Shown: positions 19,071 to 27,803, numbered from the stretch's first letter. The stretch: 64,000 bases of DNA from Actinomycetospora termitidis (GCF_030286555.1 NZ_JASVWF010000003.1:1-64000); one strand, 5' to 3'. A program made the numbers and translations. The notes: generated from the letters alone by a model not told the origin.

Positions 19071-19480
19071 TCGTCGTCGACACGAACGTCCTCTCCGACC
19101 TCACGAAGCCGAACCGCAGCGACGGGCTGGAGAGCTGGTTCGCCACGGAGCCCGAGGTCGTCGTCGTGTCCGCGGTGACACTGGCGGAGATCGACATGGG
19201 CATCGCGATCATGCCGGCGGGAGCCCGTCGCGAGATGACGGCGTTCGCGATGCGCGCGATCGTCGACGACAGCCTCGAGGGCGTGGTCATCCCGTTCGAT
19301 CGGGCGGCGGCCGAGCAGTACGGGCCCGTCGTCGCCGCCCGCCGGGCTGCCGGTCGGCCGATCTCGATCGCCGACGCCCAGATCGCCGCCATCTGCCGGG
19401 CGCGCGGAGCCACGCTGGCCACCCGGAACGTCCGGGACTTCGAGCACACCGGCATCACCGTGTTCGACCCGTCGTCGTGA
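19067..19480 (+). CDS. FitB/VapC-type PIN-domain toxin
   Basis: A 137-residue PIN ribonuclease: IVVDTNVLSDLTKPNRSDGL gives the first catalytic Asp, SAVTLAEIDMGIAIMPAGAR the Glu, and ISIADAQIAAICRARGATLA then ATRNVRDFEHTGITVFDP the remaining Asp residues. This quartet coordinates magnesium for RNA cleavage. The start GTG at 19067 overlaps the antitoxin stop. The FitB-like subfamily fits the FitA-type partner and the ending GI-VFDP. Confidence 0.9.
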   Translation: MIVVDTNVLSDLTKPNRSDGLESWFATEPEVVVVSAVTLAEIDMGIAIMPAGARREMTAFAMRAIVDDSLEGVVIPFDRAAAEQYGPVVAARRAAGRPISIADAQIAAICRARGATLATRNVRDFEHTGITVFDPSS

Positions 19481-20121
19481 GCCTCGAGGAGCTCGTCGCG
19501 CGGGCGCGGCGGCTCGTGAACCCCGATCGTCGAGCCCTGCTCGGCATCGCCGGCGCACCCGGCGCCGGCAAGACGACGCTCGCGCTCGCGCTCGTCGAGG
19601 CGCTCGGGTCCGAGGCGGTGCACGTCCCGATGGACGGGTTCCACCTGGCCGACGTCGAGCTGGACCGGCTGGGCCGCCGGGCGCGCAAGGGCGCGCCGGA
19701 CACCTTCGACGCCGACGGGTACGCCACGCTGCTCGGCCAGCTGCGCGAGCCTTCGTCCGGAACGGTCTACGCGCCCGCCTTCGACCGCGAGATCGAGCAA
19801 CCCATCGCTGGATCGATTCCGGTAACCTCCTCCTGCCGGCTGGTCGTCAGCGAGGGGAACTACCTCCTCGTCGACGATCCGGCGTGGCGGGCCGTACGCG
19901 CCCGGTTCGACGAGGTGTGGTTCCACGAGACCGACGAGGTCGCGCGGCGCGAACGCCTCGTCGGGCGCCACGTACGGTTCGGCAAGACCCGCGACGAGGC
20001 CGTCGCGTGGGTCGAGGCCATCGACGAGCCGAATGCGCGGCTGATCGAGGCCACCCGCTCGCGCGCCGACCTGACGACGGCGTGGGAGGGGCCGACGCGA
20101 CGGGAGGACCAGGTCGGATGA
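19477..20121 (+). CDS. P-loop nucleoside/sugar kinase, uridine-kinase-like
   Basis: A 214-residue kinase of the uridine kinase/pantothenate kinase superfamily. Walker A is GIAGAPGAGKTTLALALVEA (about residues 24-42), followed by VHVPMDGFHLADVELDRLGR, the GAPDTFDADGY substrate motif, and LVVSEGNYLLVDDPAWRAVR, with the lid WFHETDEVARRERLVGRHVR. The family is often annotated nucleoside/nucleotide kinase or fructose transport protein FrcK-like; the substrate is uncertain. GTG at 19477 overlaps the toxin stop, and its own stop overlaps the pfk start, so toxin, kinase and pfk are translationally coupled. Confidence 0.82.
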   Translation: MSLEELVARARRLVNPDRRALLGIAGAPGAGKTTLALALVEALGSEAVHVPMDGFHLADVELDRLGRRARKGAPDTFDADGYATLLGQLREPSSGTVYAPAFDREIEQPIAGSIPVTSSCRLVVSEGNYLLVDDPAWRAVRARFDEVWFHETDEVARRERLVGRHVRFGKTRDEAVAWVEAIDEPNARLIEATRSRADLTTAWEGPTRREDQVG

Positions 20122-21512
20122 CGGCAACAGGGGACGACGCGGGCCTGGCGGCCGAGATCAAGCCCGGCGACCTCGACATCGAGACCCTCGGCCCGGCGCG
20201 GATCAGCTCGCCGCTCTCGCCGTTGCTCGACGCCAGCCGGGGCACGACGGAGCACTACGTCGACTCCGGGGACCGCGTGCTGCTCGACGACACCGCGGCC
20301 GGGATCGCCCGCCGCGGGGCCTCGCTCGAGGACCTCCCGGGCCTCGAGCCCTGCGGGCCCCGTCGCCAGATCTACTTCGACCCCTCGAAGACCCGCGCGG
20401 GCATCGTCACCTGTGGCGGCCTGTGTCCGGGCCTCAACGACGTCATCGCCGGCCTCGTCCGCACCCTGACCTACCACTACGGCGTCCGGCGGGTCGTCGG
20501 CTTCCGCAACGGCTACCGCGGCTTCGTCTCGGCCTACGGCCACGACGTCGTCGAGCTGACCCCGGAGTCGGTCCGCGACTCCCCGGTCGACGGCGGCACG
20601 TTCCTCGGCACCTCCCGCGGCCCGCAGGACCCCGAGGAGATCGTCGACTGCCTCGAGCAGATGCACCTCAACGTGCTGTTCGTGATCGGCGGCGACGGCA
20701 CGATGCGCGGCGCGATGGAGATCGCCCGGGTGATCCGTGAACGGGGACTCCGGATCGCGGTCGTCGGGATCCCGAAGACCATCGACAACGACATCCCGTT
20801 CATCGACCAGAGCTTCGGTTTCCAGACGGCGTTCGCCGAGGCCAGCGACGCGATCCGCTCCATGACGGTCGAGGCCAAGTCGACCCCGGGCGGCGTCGGG
20901 CTGGTGAAGCTCATGGGGCGGCACTCCGGGTTCATCGCCTGCTACGCGTCCCTGGTGCGCTCGGACGCCGACGCGGTGCTGATCCCGGAGGTGCCCTTCG
21001 AGCTCGACGGCGAGACCGGACTGTTGGAACACCTGCGCCGCCGGGTGTCCACGCGCGGGAACGCCGTGGTCGTCGTCGCCGAGGGCGCGGGCCAGGACCT
21101 GCTCGACCCGATCGGCCGCACCGACGCGTCGGGCAACTCGAGGCTCGCCGACGTCGGACCGTGGCTCAAGGAGCGCATCGAGGACCACTTCGCGACGGCG
21201 GGCACGGAGACCTCGGTCCGCTACGTCGACCCGAGCTACCTGATCCGCAGCGTCCCCGCGAACCCCTACGACAGCGTCTACACGGTCCGGCTCTCCCATG
21301 CCGCGGTGCACGCCGCCATGTCCGGTCGGACCGCCATGGTGGTCGGGCGGGTGCGGCGCCGCTTCGTGCACATCCCGATGTCGCTCGCCGTCAGCCGCCG
21401 CAACCAGGTCGACCCGCACGGCGACCTCTGGATGGCCGTGCTGGAGTCGACCGGCCAGCCGTGGCGCTTCGGCGAGGACTCCGGCGCGCCGACCGGGGCG
21501 CCGCACGCCTAA
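20118..21512 (+). CDS. 6-phosphofructokinase, long actinobacterial/plant-like clade
   Basis: A 464-residue phosphofructokinase. Motifs: GIVTCGGLCPGLNDVIAGLV, FRNGYRGFVSAYGHDVVELT, FVIGGDGTMRGAMEIARVI, GIPKTIDNDIPFIDQSFGF and KLMGRHSGFIACYASLV. The GGDGT glycine usually indicates ATP use, whereas the lysine in PKTIDND is usual for pyrophosphate enzymes; this mixed state is typical of the long ATP-dependent clade. ATG at 20118 overlaps the kinase stop. M. tuberculosis has pfkA in the gat region too, but that is the shorter type, so this is not the same gene. Confidence 0.88.
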   Translation: MTATGDDAGLAAEIKPGDLDIETLGPARISSPLSPLLDASRGTTEHYVDSGDRVLLDDTAAGIARRGASLEDLPGLEPCGPRRQIYFDPSKTRAGIVTCGGLCPGLNDVIAGLVRTLTYHYGVRRVVGFRNGYRGFVSAYGHDVVELTPESVRDSPVDGGTFLGTSRGPQDPEEIVDCLEQMHLNVLFVIGGDGTMRGAMEIARVIRERGLRIAVVGIPKTIDNDIPFIDQSFGFQTAFAEASDAIRSMTVEAKSTPGGVGLVKLMGRHSGFIACYASLVRSDADAVLIPEVPFELDGETGLLEHLRRRVSTRGNAVVVVAEGAGQDLLDPIGRTDASGNSRLADVGPWLKERIEDHFATAGTETSVRYVDPSYLIRSVPANPYDSVYTVRLSHAAVHAAMSGRTAMVVGRVRRRFVHIPMSLAVSRRNQVDPHGDLWMAVLESTGQPWRFGEDSGAPTGAPHA

Positions 21513-21850
21513 CCGGTGAGCAGCCCCGCCACCAGGTGCGACGGGGCGGGCGCCGGCGCGCCGGCCCGTAGCCACGCGCAGCACTCGGCCACGTCGGCCG
21601 GTTCGTGGAGCGGGCCGACCACGAGCGCCGGGCCGACCGGACGGCGATGGGTGTCGCAGGGCTGCACCAGCACGGTCGCGCCCGCCGACGTCGTTGCCGT
21701 GGAACAGCCCTGCAGGCACCCCGAACGCACGAGCACGCCGTGCGGCGTCGCCCGGATCGCGGCGCGGAGCTCGTCGTCGCAGTCGTGCGGTGCGGCGGCG
21801 GCGTGCGGGCAGGCCTCCACCCCGCAGGCGACCACGGTGACGCCGTTCAT
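21509..21850 (-). CDS. Small cysteine-rich protein, possible thioredoxin-like [2Fe-2S] ferredoxin
   Basis: A 113-residue protein with eight cysteines: [42 protein letters not shown] and AECCAWL. The pattern C14-x9-C24-x20-C45-x3-C49 resembles the thioredoxin-like ferredoxin arrangement, and the ending [18 protein letters not shown] fits that fold. It is coupled by ATGA overlap to the L31 gene in a locus otherwise devoted to zinc-independent proteins. Fe-S binding is inferred from cysteine spacing; zinc binding or metal handling is an alternative. It converges on pfk with a four-base overlap. Confidence 0.6.
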   Translation of the reverse strand: MNGVTVVACGVEACPHAAAAPHDCDDELRAAIRATPHGVLVRSGCLQGCSTATTSAGATVLVQPCDTHRRPVGPALVVGPLHEPADVAECCAWLRAGAPAPAPSHLVAGLLTG

Positions 21851-22098
21851 CGCCGGCCGTACCGCTGGTTGAACTTCTCGATCCGGCCGCCCCGCTCGAT
21901 CGGCCGGGCCGTGCCGGTCCAGATCGGGTGCGACGACGAGGAGATCTCGACGTCGAGTACGGGGTACGTCTTTCCGTCGGTCCAGGTGATCGTGGGCAGC
22001 GTCCGCGTACCGACGACGGTGGACCGCGTCAGGAACGTGTCGCCGCTGGTCTGGTCCCGCACGACGACCGGTCCGTAGGTGGGGTGGATGTCCTTCAT
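21847..22098 (-). CDS. rpmE2: 50S ribosomal protein L31 type B (zinc-independent)
   Basis: An 83-residue type B L31: [59 protein letters not shown] and NQRYGRR. It has no cysteine, unlike the zinc-binding CxxC form, and replaces it when zinc is scarce. ATG at 22098 overlaps the stop of the upstream CobW-like gene; its stop overlaps the next start. Part of the minus-strand arm of the probable Zur-controlled locus. Confidence 0.93.
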   Translation of the reverse strand: MKDIHPTYGPVVVRDQTSGDTFLTRSTVVGTRTLPTITWTDGKTYPVLDVEISSSSHPIWTGTARPIERGGRIEKFNQRYGRR

Positions 22099-23330
22099 GC
22101 CTGCTCTCCTCGGTTCTCCACGGGGACCGCGGGCCCCTCCAGTTCGTCGCACGGATCGGTGTGGCTGAGGCCGAACGGGTCGGGGAACGCGCGCCAGGCG
22201 TCCTCGCCGAGGGCGAGCTCGTCGTCAGTCAGCAGCGCCAGGTCGAGGGCGGCCACGACGTCCGCGGGCTCGGCGTCGTGGAGCAGCACGACGAGCTGCT
22301 GCTCGCGATCACCCCAGCGCTCGTCCCAGCGCAGTGAGGCCGACGCGCGGCGCACCTCGTCGACGTCGTCCCACGCGAGCGAGTCCGCCAGCCACCGGCC
22401 CGCCATCCCGATCTGCAGCCCGCCACCGGCGGACTCGATCCACAGCGCGTGCTCCGGCCGGGACGCCACCCACACCCGTCCACGGACCCGCACCGTGCCG
22501 GTGAGCAGGACGTCGAACGCCTCGTGCAGGCGCTGTGGGTGGAACGGGCGTCGCAGACCCACGTGCAGCAGCGACACCCCGACGTCGCGGGTCAGCGGCG
22601 GCTGACCGCGCAGCAGCGGGCCGTGCGGGTCGTCCGGGACGCCGCACCGGGTGTCGGGGTGCAGCTCGGCGAGCACGGGGGTGACGTCCGGGATCGCGTC
22701 CACGCCGGCGGCGTCCAGCCGGCGGGCCTGCGGAGCGAGCCGCGCGAGGACGGCGTCACGCCGGACCCGCTCCCACGGCTCGGGCCCTCCCACGACGACC
22801 AGCACGTCCGCGAACTCCGCGTGGCCCACCACGATCTGCGCGACGGTGCGGTCGTCGTCCTCGGTGAGGGCCAGGCCGCGGTCGGCGAGGGCGTCGTCGG
22901 ACCCGGCGTCGTCGAGCCAGCGCTCGCCGTCGAGGACGGCGACGACCCCGACGAGGTCGAGGGCCTCCGTCACCGGCCCGTTCCCGCCGTCCGGGACGAC
23001 GTGCGCGAGCGCCTCGCAGACCGGCTCGGGCTCCATCCCCGGGTCCAGCAGCAGCACGACGCGCCCGACCCCGTCGTCGTCGGCCAGCTCCAGCAGCAGC
23101 GGCAGCAGGTCCTCGCGCAGGGTGCAGGAGACGCAGCCGTGCGCGAGTTCGAGGGCCGTCGTCGTCCAGCGGCCCTCGCGGTGCACCGCGCGCGTGACGA
23201 CGCCCTCACCGAGTCGTCGCAGGTCGTGCGCCACGAGCACGGTGCGCGGGTTCGCCGTCGCCACCGCCTCTCCGGTGGCGAGCACGGCGTCGCGGTCGAC
23301 CCCGCACACGATCACCAACGGGTCCGGCAT
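22095..23330 (-). CDS. CobW/YciC-family protein lacking the P-loop (mycobacterial C-minus operon type)
   Basis: A 411-residue CobW-like protein. Conserved parts are [20 protein letters not shown] (equivalent of the GCxCC metal motif, here GCVSC), [60 protein letters not shown] and [16 protein letters not shown]. The Walker A loop GxxGxGKT expected near the N-terminus is absent ([19 protein letters not shown] stands there). The same loss occurs in the CobW-like protein of the mycobacterial alternative ribosomal operon. It may act as a zinc-sensing or ribosome-associated factor rather than a GTPase. First gene of the minus-strand arm. Confidence 0.8.
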   Translation of the reverse strand: MPDPLVIVCGVDRDAVLATGEAVATANPRTVLVAHDLRRLGEGVVTRAVHREGRWTTTALELAHGCVSCTLREDLLPLLLELADDDGVGRVVLLLDPGMEPEPVCEALAHVVPDGGNGPVTEALDLVGVVAVLDGERWLDDAGSDDALADRGLALTEDDDRTVAQIVVGHAEFADVLVVVGGPEPWERVRRDAVLARLAPQARRLDAAGVDAIPDVTPVLAELHPDTRCGVPDDPHGPLLRGQPPLTRDVGVSLLHVGLRRPFHPQRLHEAFDVLLTGTVRVRGRVWVASRPEHALWIESAGGGLQIGMAGRWLADSLAWDDVDEVRRASASLRWDERWGDREQQLVVLLHDAEPADVVAALDLALLTDDELALGEDAWRAFPDPFGLSHTDPCDELEGPAVPVENRGEQA

Positions 23331-23350
23331 CAGGGAATCCTCCTCGGTCG

Positions 23351-23374
23351 GCTAACGTTAACGATAATCGATAC
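23351..23374. promoter_or_regulatory. Candidate Zur operator between the divergent zinc-starvation genes
   Basis: The 62-base gap between the divergent starts at 23330 and 23393 contains GCTAACGTTAACGATAATCG followed by ATACC: an AT-rich island with the palindromes TAACGTTA and CGAT-A-ATCG. Actinobacterial Zur sites are AT-rich palindromes around GATAATC/GATTATC, and all neighbours are typical Zur targets. One shared site could silence both arms when zinc is plentiful. Assigned on context and resemblance, not a scored match. Confidence 0.55.
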
Positions 23375-23392
23375 CAACACGGAGGAGGAGAG

Positions 23393-23557
23393 ATGGCCCG
23401 CAACGAGATCCGGCCGATCGTCAAGATGCGCTCGACAGCCGGCACGGGGACGACGTACGTCACCCGGAAGAACCGGCGCAACGACCCCGACCGGCTCGTG
23501 CTCCGCAAGTACGACCCGCAGGTCCGCCGCCACGTCGACTTCCGCGAGGAGCGCTGA
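23393..23557 (+). CDS. rpmG: 50S ribosomal protein L33 (zinc-independent paralogue)
   Basis: A 54-residue protein: [20 protein letters not shown], then [20 protein letters not shown] and [15 protein letters not shown]33 is easily recognised by [10 protein letters not shown] and the basic tail. No cysteines, so it is the C-minus form. ATG at 23393 follows GGAGGAGGAG, a very strong ribosome binding site. The stop overlaps the rpsR start (TGATG). Confidence 0.95.
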   Translation: MARNEIRPIVKMRSTAGTGTTYVTRKNRRNDPDRLVLRKYDPQVRRHVDFREER

Positions 23558-23796
23558 TGGCCTCCGCGCGGGTCCCACGGCCCGCGCGGAGGAAGGCGAA
23601 CCCGCTGCACCAGCGCGGTCTGACCTCGGTCGACTGGAAGGACACGACGCTGCTGCGGACGTTCGTCTCGGACCGCGGCAAGATCCGTTCCCGGCGGGTC
23701 ACCGGGCTGACCGGGCAGCAGCAGCGTCAGGTCGCGTCGGCGATCAAGACCGCCCGCGAAATGGCCCTGCTCCCCTACACGTCCACCGCCCGATGA
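23557..23796 (+). CDS. rpsR: 30S ribosomal protein S18 (zinc-independent paralogue)
   Basis: A 79-residue S18: [40 protein letters not shown] and [20 protein letters not shown]. The cysteine-containing N-terminal motif of the standard form is missing. Coupled to rpmG and to rpmB by one- to four-base overlaps, giving stoichiometric production of the alternative set. Confidence 0.95.
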   Translation: MASARVPRPARRKANPLHQRGLTSVDWKDTTLLRTFVSDRGKIRSRRVTGLTGQQQRQVASAIKTAREMALLPYTSTAR

Positions 23797-24029
23797 GCCG
23801 GCGCTGCCAGGTGACCGGGCGCGCCCCGTCGTCGGGGAAGAACGTCTCGCACTCGCACGTGCGCACCAACCGCTGGTTCCGGGTCAACGTGCAGTCGAGG
23901 CGGTTCTGGCTGCCCTCGGAGAAGCGGTGGGTGCGGCTGCGACTGTCGCCGAAGGGGATCCGGACGGTCGACCGGGCCGGGATCGAGGCGGTCGTGGCAC
24001 GGCTGCGCGCGGCCGGGGAGAGGGTCTGA
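23793..24029 (+). CDS. rpmB: 50S ribosomal protein L28 (zinc-independent paralogue)
   Basis: A 78-residue L28: [40 protein letters not shown] and [20 protein letters not shown]. Only a single cysteine (C5) is left of the C-x2-C pairs seen in zinc-binding L28, as is usual for this paralogue. ATG at 23793 overlaps the rpsR stop; the stop overlaps the rpsN start. Confidence 0.95.
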   Translation: MSRRCQVTGRAPSSGKNVSHSHVRTNRWFRVNVQSRRFWLPSEKRWVRLRLSPKGIRTVDRAGIEAVVARLRAAGERV

Positions 24030-24334
24030 TGGCGAAGCGGAGCAAGATCGTCAAGAACGAGCGTCGCAAGGAGACCGTCGCCCGGTTCGCGGCCCGCCGG
24101 GCGGAGCTGAAGGAGATCGTGCGGCACCCGTCGTCGTCCGACGACGCGCGCGCGGCCGCCGTCGCGGAGCTGGCCCGCCAGCCCCGGGACGCGAGTGCCA
24201 CGCGGGTGCGCAACCGGGACGCGGTCGACGGGCGGCCGCGCGGCCACCTGCGGGCGTTCGGCCTGTCGCGCGTCCGTCTCCGCGAGTACGCCCACGCCGG
24301 CTACCTGCCGGGCGTGACGAAGTCGAGTTGGTGA
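24029..24334 (+). CDS. rpsN: 30S ribosomal protein S14 (zinc-independent paralogue)
   Basis: A 101-residue long-form S14: [20 protein letters not shown], then [20 protein letters not shown] and [20 protein letters not shown]. The long form lacks the CxxC...CxxC zinc site of the short 61-residue S14. ATG at 24029 overlaps the rpmB stop. It belongs to the alternative ribosomal set made in low zinc. Confidence 0.95.
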   Translation: MAKRSKIVKNERRKETVARFAARRAELKEIVRHPSSSDDARAAAVAELARQPRDASATRVRNRDAVDGRPRGHLRAFGLSRVRLREYAHAGYLPGVTKSSW

Positions 24335-24343
24335 GGGAGCGCG

Positions 24344-24466
24344 ATGAAGGTCCGTGCGTCGCTGAGGGCGTTCAAGCAGAAGCCGGGCTCGGTCGTGGTG
24401 CGCCGCCACGGCAGGACACTGGTGATCAACAAGAAGAACCCGAAGTGGAAGGCCCGTCAGGGCTGA
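24344..24466 (+). CDS. rpmJ: 50S ribosomal protein L36 (zinc-independent paralogue)
   Basis: A 40-residue protein, [20 protein letters not shown] then [20 protein letters not shown], matching type B L36 over its whole length. It has none of the C/H zinc ligands of standard L36. ATG at 24344 lies nine bases after the rpsN stop with AGGGAG between. It closes the plus-strand arm of the locus; its end overlaps a convergent small gene by ten bases. Confidence 0.93.
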   Translation: MKVRASLRAFKQKPGSVVVRRHGRTLVINKKNPKWKARQG

Positions 24467-24723
24467 TCGGTGACCCGCAGCAGGAGGGCGACGAAGGCGT
24501 CGGCCTGCAGTCGCCCTCCGCTGCGGGGCTCCGCTCCCCGGGCCTCGTCGTCGGCCCGCAGCTCGTCGGACACCCGGGCGAGCGCGCGGAGCAGGGATTC
24601 GGCGAGTTCCGGGGCGATGTCGCCGGTGAGCTCGAGATCGCCGTCGTCGCGACGCCGGGTGCGCACGCTCGCGAGCGCCTCGCGCAACGTGGCGCGGGGC
24701 TCGCCGGCGACGTCGTCCGTCAG
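24457..24723 (-). CDS. Small hypothetical protein coupled to the PRC-barrel gene
   Basis: The frame runs [60 protein letters not shown] and on to LRVTDQP. A TTG at 24687 or a CTG at 24723 overlapping the PRC-gene stop (CTGA) would serve as start; no ATG or GTG is available. The protein is acidic and helical with normal codon bias, so it is probably real, but the start is uncertain. Its end overlaps rpmJ by ten bases. Function unknown. Confidence 0.45.
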   Translation of the reverse strand: MTDDVAGEPRATLREALASVRTRRRDDGDLELTGDIAPELAESLLRALARVSDELRADDEARGAEPRSGGRLQADAFVALLLRVTDQP

Positions 24724-25073
24724 CGCCGTGCCAGCCGCCGCCCGGTGCCCGGGGTGAGCGGGATGCCGTAGTGCTCGAAGATCGCGGGCTCGTCGGAGGC
24801 GGGCAGCTCGCCGTCGGTGTCGATCGACGGGGCGTCCTTGGCGAGGTCCTTGTCCACCGTGACCTTGACGTGGTCCGGGTGGACCGTCGCCCCGTGCAGC
24901 GGCACGAAGACGAGACGCTTGCCCGAGAAGATCCCGGTCGTCACGGTGACGAAGGCGGGCTCGTCGGTGGCGGTGTCGTAGTACACCGCCTCGAGGTCAC
25001 CGATCTTCGACCCGCTCGGGTCGACGACCTTCTTGCCCAGCCAGTCGCGGATGTTCTCGGCCTCGAAGCCCAT
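24720..25073 (-). CDS. PRC-barrel domain protein
   Basis: A 117-residue protein with a PRC-barrel at about residues 8-75: IRDWLGKKVVDPSGSKIGDL, EAVYYDTATDEPAFVTVTTG, FSGKRLVFVPLHGATVHPDH. PRC barrels are small RNA- or protein-binding folds, found stand-alone in many stress-related actinobacterial proteins. The C-terminal part [20 protein letters not shown] is the usual actinobacterial ending. Followed by a coupled small gene. Confidence 0.82.
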   Translation of the reverse strand: MGFEAENIRDWLGKKVVDPSGSKIGDLEAVYYDTATDEPAFVTVTTGIFSGKRLVFVPLHGATVHPDHVKVTVDKDLAKDAPSIDTDGELPASDEPAIFEHYGIPLTPGTGRRLARR

Positions 25074-25133
25074 GGGCGCCGATCATAGGGCGCTTCCTTC
25101 CCGACGACGGGTCGGCGCGCTCCGACGCCCTCG

Positions 25134-25270
25134 GCTCCCTTGTCGCGGCGAATCACAACGACAAGCGACCTGGGCTCCCTTGTCGCGGGCAATCGCACCT
25201 CCCCCGACACCCTGTCGCTGGGAATCACAACGACAAGGCGGCGCCGCACCGGCAACTCCCCGCGACAAGG
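25134..25270. repeat. Imperfect tandem/inverted repeats with TTGTCG and CGACAA
   Basis: The words CTTGTCG and CGACAAG recur: CTTGTCG at 25139-25145 with CGACAAG at 25159-25165, CTTGTCG at 25179-25185, CCTGTCG at about 25211-25217 with CGACAAGG at 25231-25238, and CGCGACAAGG at 25261-25270. GAATCACAACGACAAG occurs twice identically, and GGCTCCCTTGTCGCGG twice. The array sits in the gap between the PRC gene and mnmA and does not code. It may be a decayed short mobile repeat or a protein-binding array. Confidence 0.6.
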
Positions 25271-25295
25271 TGCACCGCGCGCCGGTGGGCGCGGA

Positions 25296-25341
25296 CTTCA
25301 GTGGCGATCGGGTGCCATGAGAGCACCCGATGCCGCTGAAG
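25296..25341. terminator. mnmA: Long hairpin downstream of mnmA
   Basis: CTTCAGTGGCGATCGGGTGC (25296-25315) pairs with GCACCCGATGCCGCTGAAG (25323-25341), leaving one bulged base, one wobble and a seven-base loop. It begins 17 bases past the mnmA stop on the minus strand, as expected for the terminator of the iscS-mnmA operon. Confidence 0.75.
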
Positions 25342-25357
25342 ATCGGTCGGACCGCCG

Positions 25358-26452
25358 TCAAGACGTGGCCGCGATGGTCGCCGAGCCGAGGACGCGGTCA
25401 CCGTCGTAGACCACGACCGCCTGGCCCGGCGCCACCCCGCGCAGGGGCGCGCCCAACGCGACCGACAGGCCGTCGTCACGAACCTCCACCGCGGCCGGCG
25501 CGACCCCGCCGTGCGCGCGTACCTGCACCGTCACGTCGCTCACCGACCCGCGCGGGCCGTGCCACACTGGCGCCTCGGTCGACAGCGCCACCACGTCCAG
25601 CGACTCCACCGGGCCCACCTGCACCCGGCGCGACACCGGTTCGATCCCGAGCACGTAGCGCGGCCGGCCGTCGGGCGCGGGCCGCGACAGGCCGAGCCCG
25701 TGTCGCTGGCCGACGGTGAAGTTCTGCACCCCGCCGTGCCGACCCAGTACCGCCCCCGACGCGGCGTCGACCAGCTCACCCGGCGCCTCGTCGATGCGTG
25801 AGGACAGGAAATCCTGCGTGTCGCCGGAGGGGATGAAGCAGATGTCGTGGCTGTCGGGCTTCTCCGCCACGACGAGCCCGCGCCGGGCCGCCTCCGCGCG
25901 CACCACGGACTTGAGCGAGTCGCCCAGTGGGAACATCGCGTGGGCGAGCTGGTCGGCCGTGAGGACGCCCAGCACGTAGGACTGGTCCTTGTCCGGGTCC
26001 GCCGCCCGCCTCAGCACCCCGTCGTGCAGGCGGGCGTAGTGCCCCGTCACGACCGCGTCGAAGCCCAGGCCCAGCGCCCGGTCCAGCACGGCGGAGAACT
26101 TGATCTTCTCGTTGCAGCGCAGGCACGGGTTCGGCGTGCGGCCCGCCGCGTACTCGGCGACGAACGGCTCGACGACGTCCTCGCGGAACCGCTCGGCCAT
26201 GTCCCACACGTAGAACGGGATGTCGAGCACGTCGGCGCAGCGGCGGGCGTCGCGGGAGTCCTCCACCGAGCAGCACCCACGGGCGCCCTCGCGCATCGTC
26301 GCGGGCTTCGCCGACAGCGCCAGGTGGACGCCGACGACGTCGTGTCCGGCGTCCTTCGCGCGTGCCGCGGCGACGGCCGAGTCGACCCCGCCGCTCATGG
26401 CTGCGAGGACGCGGAGCGGAGCGGAGCCGGACCGGGGGCTCGGGTCCCGCAC
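25358..26452 (-). CDS. mnmA: tRNA-specific 2-thiouridylase MnmA
   Basis: A 364-residue MnmA. PP-loop [20 protein letters not shown] binds ATP; catalytic cysteines lie in [16 protein letters not shown] and [35 protein letters not shown] and QSYVLGVL follow. It adds sulfur to the wobble uridine of Glu, Gln and Lys tRNAs using sulfur from IscS, whose gene is directly upstream. GTG at 26452 lies two bases after the iscS stop. An internal start near VLAAMSGG is possible but gives a short N-terminus. Same pairing as Rv3024c/Rv3025c. Confidence 0.95.
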   Translation of the reverse strand: MRDPSPRSGSAPLRVLAAMSGGVDSAVAAARAKDAGHDVVGVHLALSAKPATMREGARGCCSVEDSRDARRCADVLDIPFYVWDMAERFREDVVEPFVAEYAAGRTPNPCLRCNEKIKFSAVLDRALGLGFDAVVTGHYARLHDGVLRRAADPDKDQSYVLGVLTADQLAHAMFPLGDSLKSVVRAEAARRGLVVAEKPDSHDICFIPSGDTQDFLSSRIDEAPGELVDAASGAVLGRHGGVQNFTVGQRHGLGLSRPAPDGRPRYVLGIEPVSRRVQVGPVESLDVVALSTEAPVWHGPRGSVSDVTVQVRAHGGVAPAAVEVRDDGLSVALGAPLRGVAPGQAVVVYDGDRVLGSATIAATS

Positions 26453-26454
26453 GG

Positions 26455-27675
26455 TCAGGTCCCCACGCGCTCGGCGGTTCGCGCGGCGCGGGTGGACGCA
26501 CCCCGGGCCCGCTCGACCACGGGTCCGATGGCCGCGACCGCCGCATCCACGTCGGCCGCCGTCGAGGAGTGCCCGAGCGAGAACCGCAGCGAGCCGCGAG
26601 CGGCGGCCTCGTCGACCCCCATCGCGAGCAGCACGTGCGAGGGCCGCGCCACCCCGGCGGTGCAGGCCGAGCCGGTGGAGCACTCGATCTCGTGCGCGTC
26701 GAGCAGCATGAGGAGGCTGTCGCCCTCGCAGCCGGGGAACGACAGGTGCGCGTTGCCCGCGAGCCGTGCCGGCCCACCGTTGAGCAGCGGGGCGTCCAGT
26801 GGCACACCGTTGAGCGTGGCGTCCGGGACGACCCCGATCAGCCGCGCCACCAGGTCGTCCCGCAAGACCGCGAGCTCCGTGGTGCGCCGCGGCACCGCGT
26901 CGACGGCGGACTCCACCGCCGCCGCCAGCGCCACCGTGCCGGCCACGTCCAGCGTGCCGGAGCGCACGTCGCGCTCCTGGCCGCCGCCGTGCAGCAGGGG
27001 CACGCACACCGCGTCCCGGCGCAGCAGCAGCGCCCCGACGCCGACCGGCCCGCCGAGCTTGTGCCCCGTCAGCGACAGGGCGTCCGCGCCCGAGGCGGCG
27101 AAGTCGACCGGCAGCGACCCGACCGCCTGCACCGCGTCCGTGTGCAGGGGGACGTCGAACTCGTGGGCCACCTCGGCGAGGGCGCGGACGTCGTTGACCG
27201 TCCCGACCTCGTTGTTCGCCCACATCACGCTGACGAGCGCGGTCTCGCCCGGGTGGGCCTCGAGCTCCGCGCGCAGCACCTCCGGGGACACCCGGCCGAC
27301 CGCGTCGACCGGCAGCACGACGAGCGTCGCGCCCTCGTGCGCGGCGAGCCACTCGCCGGCGTCGAGGACCGCGTGGTGCTCGACGGCCGAGACGACGACG
27401 CGGGTCCGGCGCGGGTCCGCCGCCCGGCGGGCCCAGTACAGGCCCTTGAGCGCGAGGTTGTCGCCCTCGGTGCCGCCGGTGGAGAGCACCACCTCGGTGG
27501 GCAGCGCGCCGACGGCCTCGGCGATGGTCTCGCGGGCCTCCTCGACGTCGCGTCGCGCTCGCCGGCCCGCCGTGTGCAGCGAGGAGGGGTTGCCGACACG
27601 GCCGAGCGCCTCCGTGTAGGCGGCGACGGCCACGGGCAGCATCGGCGTGGTGGCCGCGTGGTCGAGGTAGGTCAT
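26455..27675 (-). CDS. iscS: Cysteine desulfurase (IscS/NifS type)
   Basis: A 406-residue PLP enzyme: [60 protein letters not shown], the PLP-lysine region [20 protein letters not shown], and the active-site cysteine in [19 protein letters not shown]. It releases sulfur from cysteine for tRNA thiolation and Fe-S clusters. ATG at 27675 fits the family start; upstream frame is shadow. Coupled to mnmA. Confidence 0.95.
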   Translation of the reverse strand: MTYLDHAATTPMLPVAVAAYTEALGRVGNPSSLHTAGRRARRDVEEARETIAEAVGALPTEVVLSTGGTEGDNLALKGLYWARRAADPRRTRVVVSAVEHHAVLDAGEWLAAHEGATLVVLPVDAVGRVSPEVLRAELEAHPGETALVSVMWANNEVGTVNDVRALAEVAHEFDVPLHTDAVQAVGSLPVDFAASGADALSLTGHKLGGPVGVGALLLRRDAVCVPLLHGGGQERDVRSGTLDVAGTVALAAAVESAVDAVPRRTTELAVLRDDLVARLIGVVPDATLNGVPLDAPLLNGGPARLAGNAHLSFPGCEGDSLLMLLDAHEIECSTGSACTAGVARPSHVLLAMGVDEAAARGSLRFSLGHSSTAADVDAAVAAIGPVVERARGASTRAARTAERVGT

Positions 27676-27757
27676 CGTCTGCCGAGCGTAATCCTCATCG
27701 TGGCGTGCGCACCCGTGGATGTCCTCCAACGACGCACGGATCGGGCCCGGACGCGCG

Positions 27758-27792
27758 GAAGGGCACCCCCGGGAGTCCCGGAGGTGCCCTTC
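27758..27792. terminator. etfA: Hairpin terminator after etfA
   Basis: GAAGGGCACC (27758-27767) pairs with GGTGCCCTTC (27783-27792); inside, CCGGG and CCCGG pair around an AGT loop, with one mismatch between the two helices. It lies 12 bases past the etfA stop and separates the etf operon from iscS-mnmA. Confidence 0.8.
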
Positions 27793-27803
27793 ACGACGGC
27801 GGG

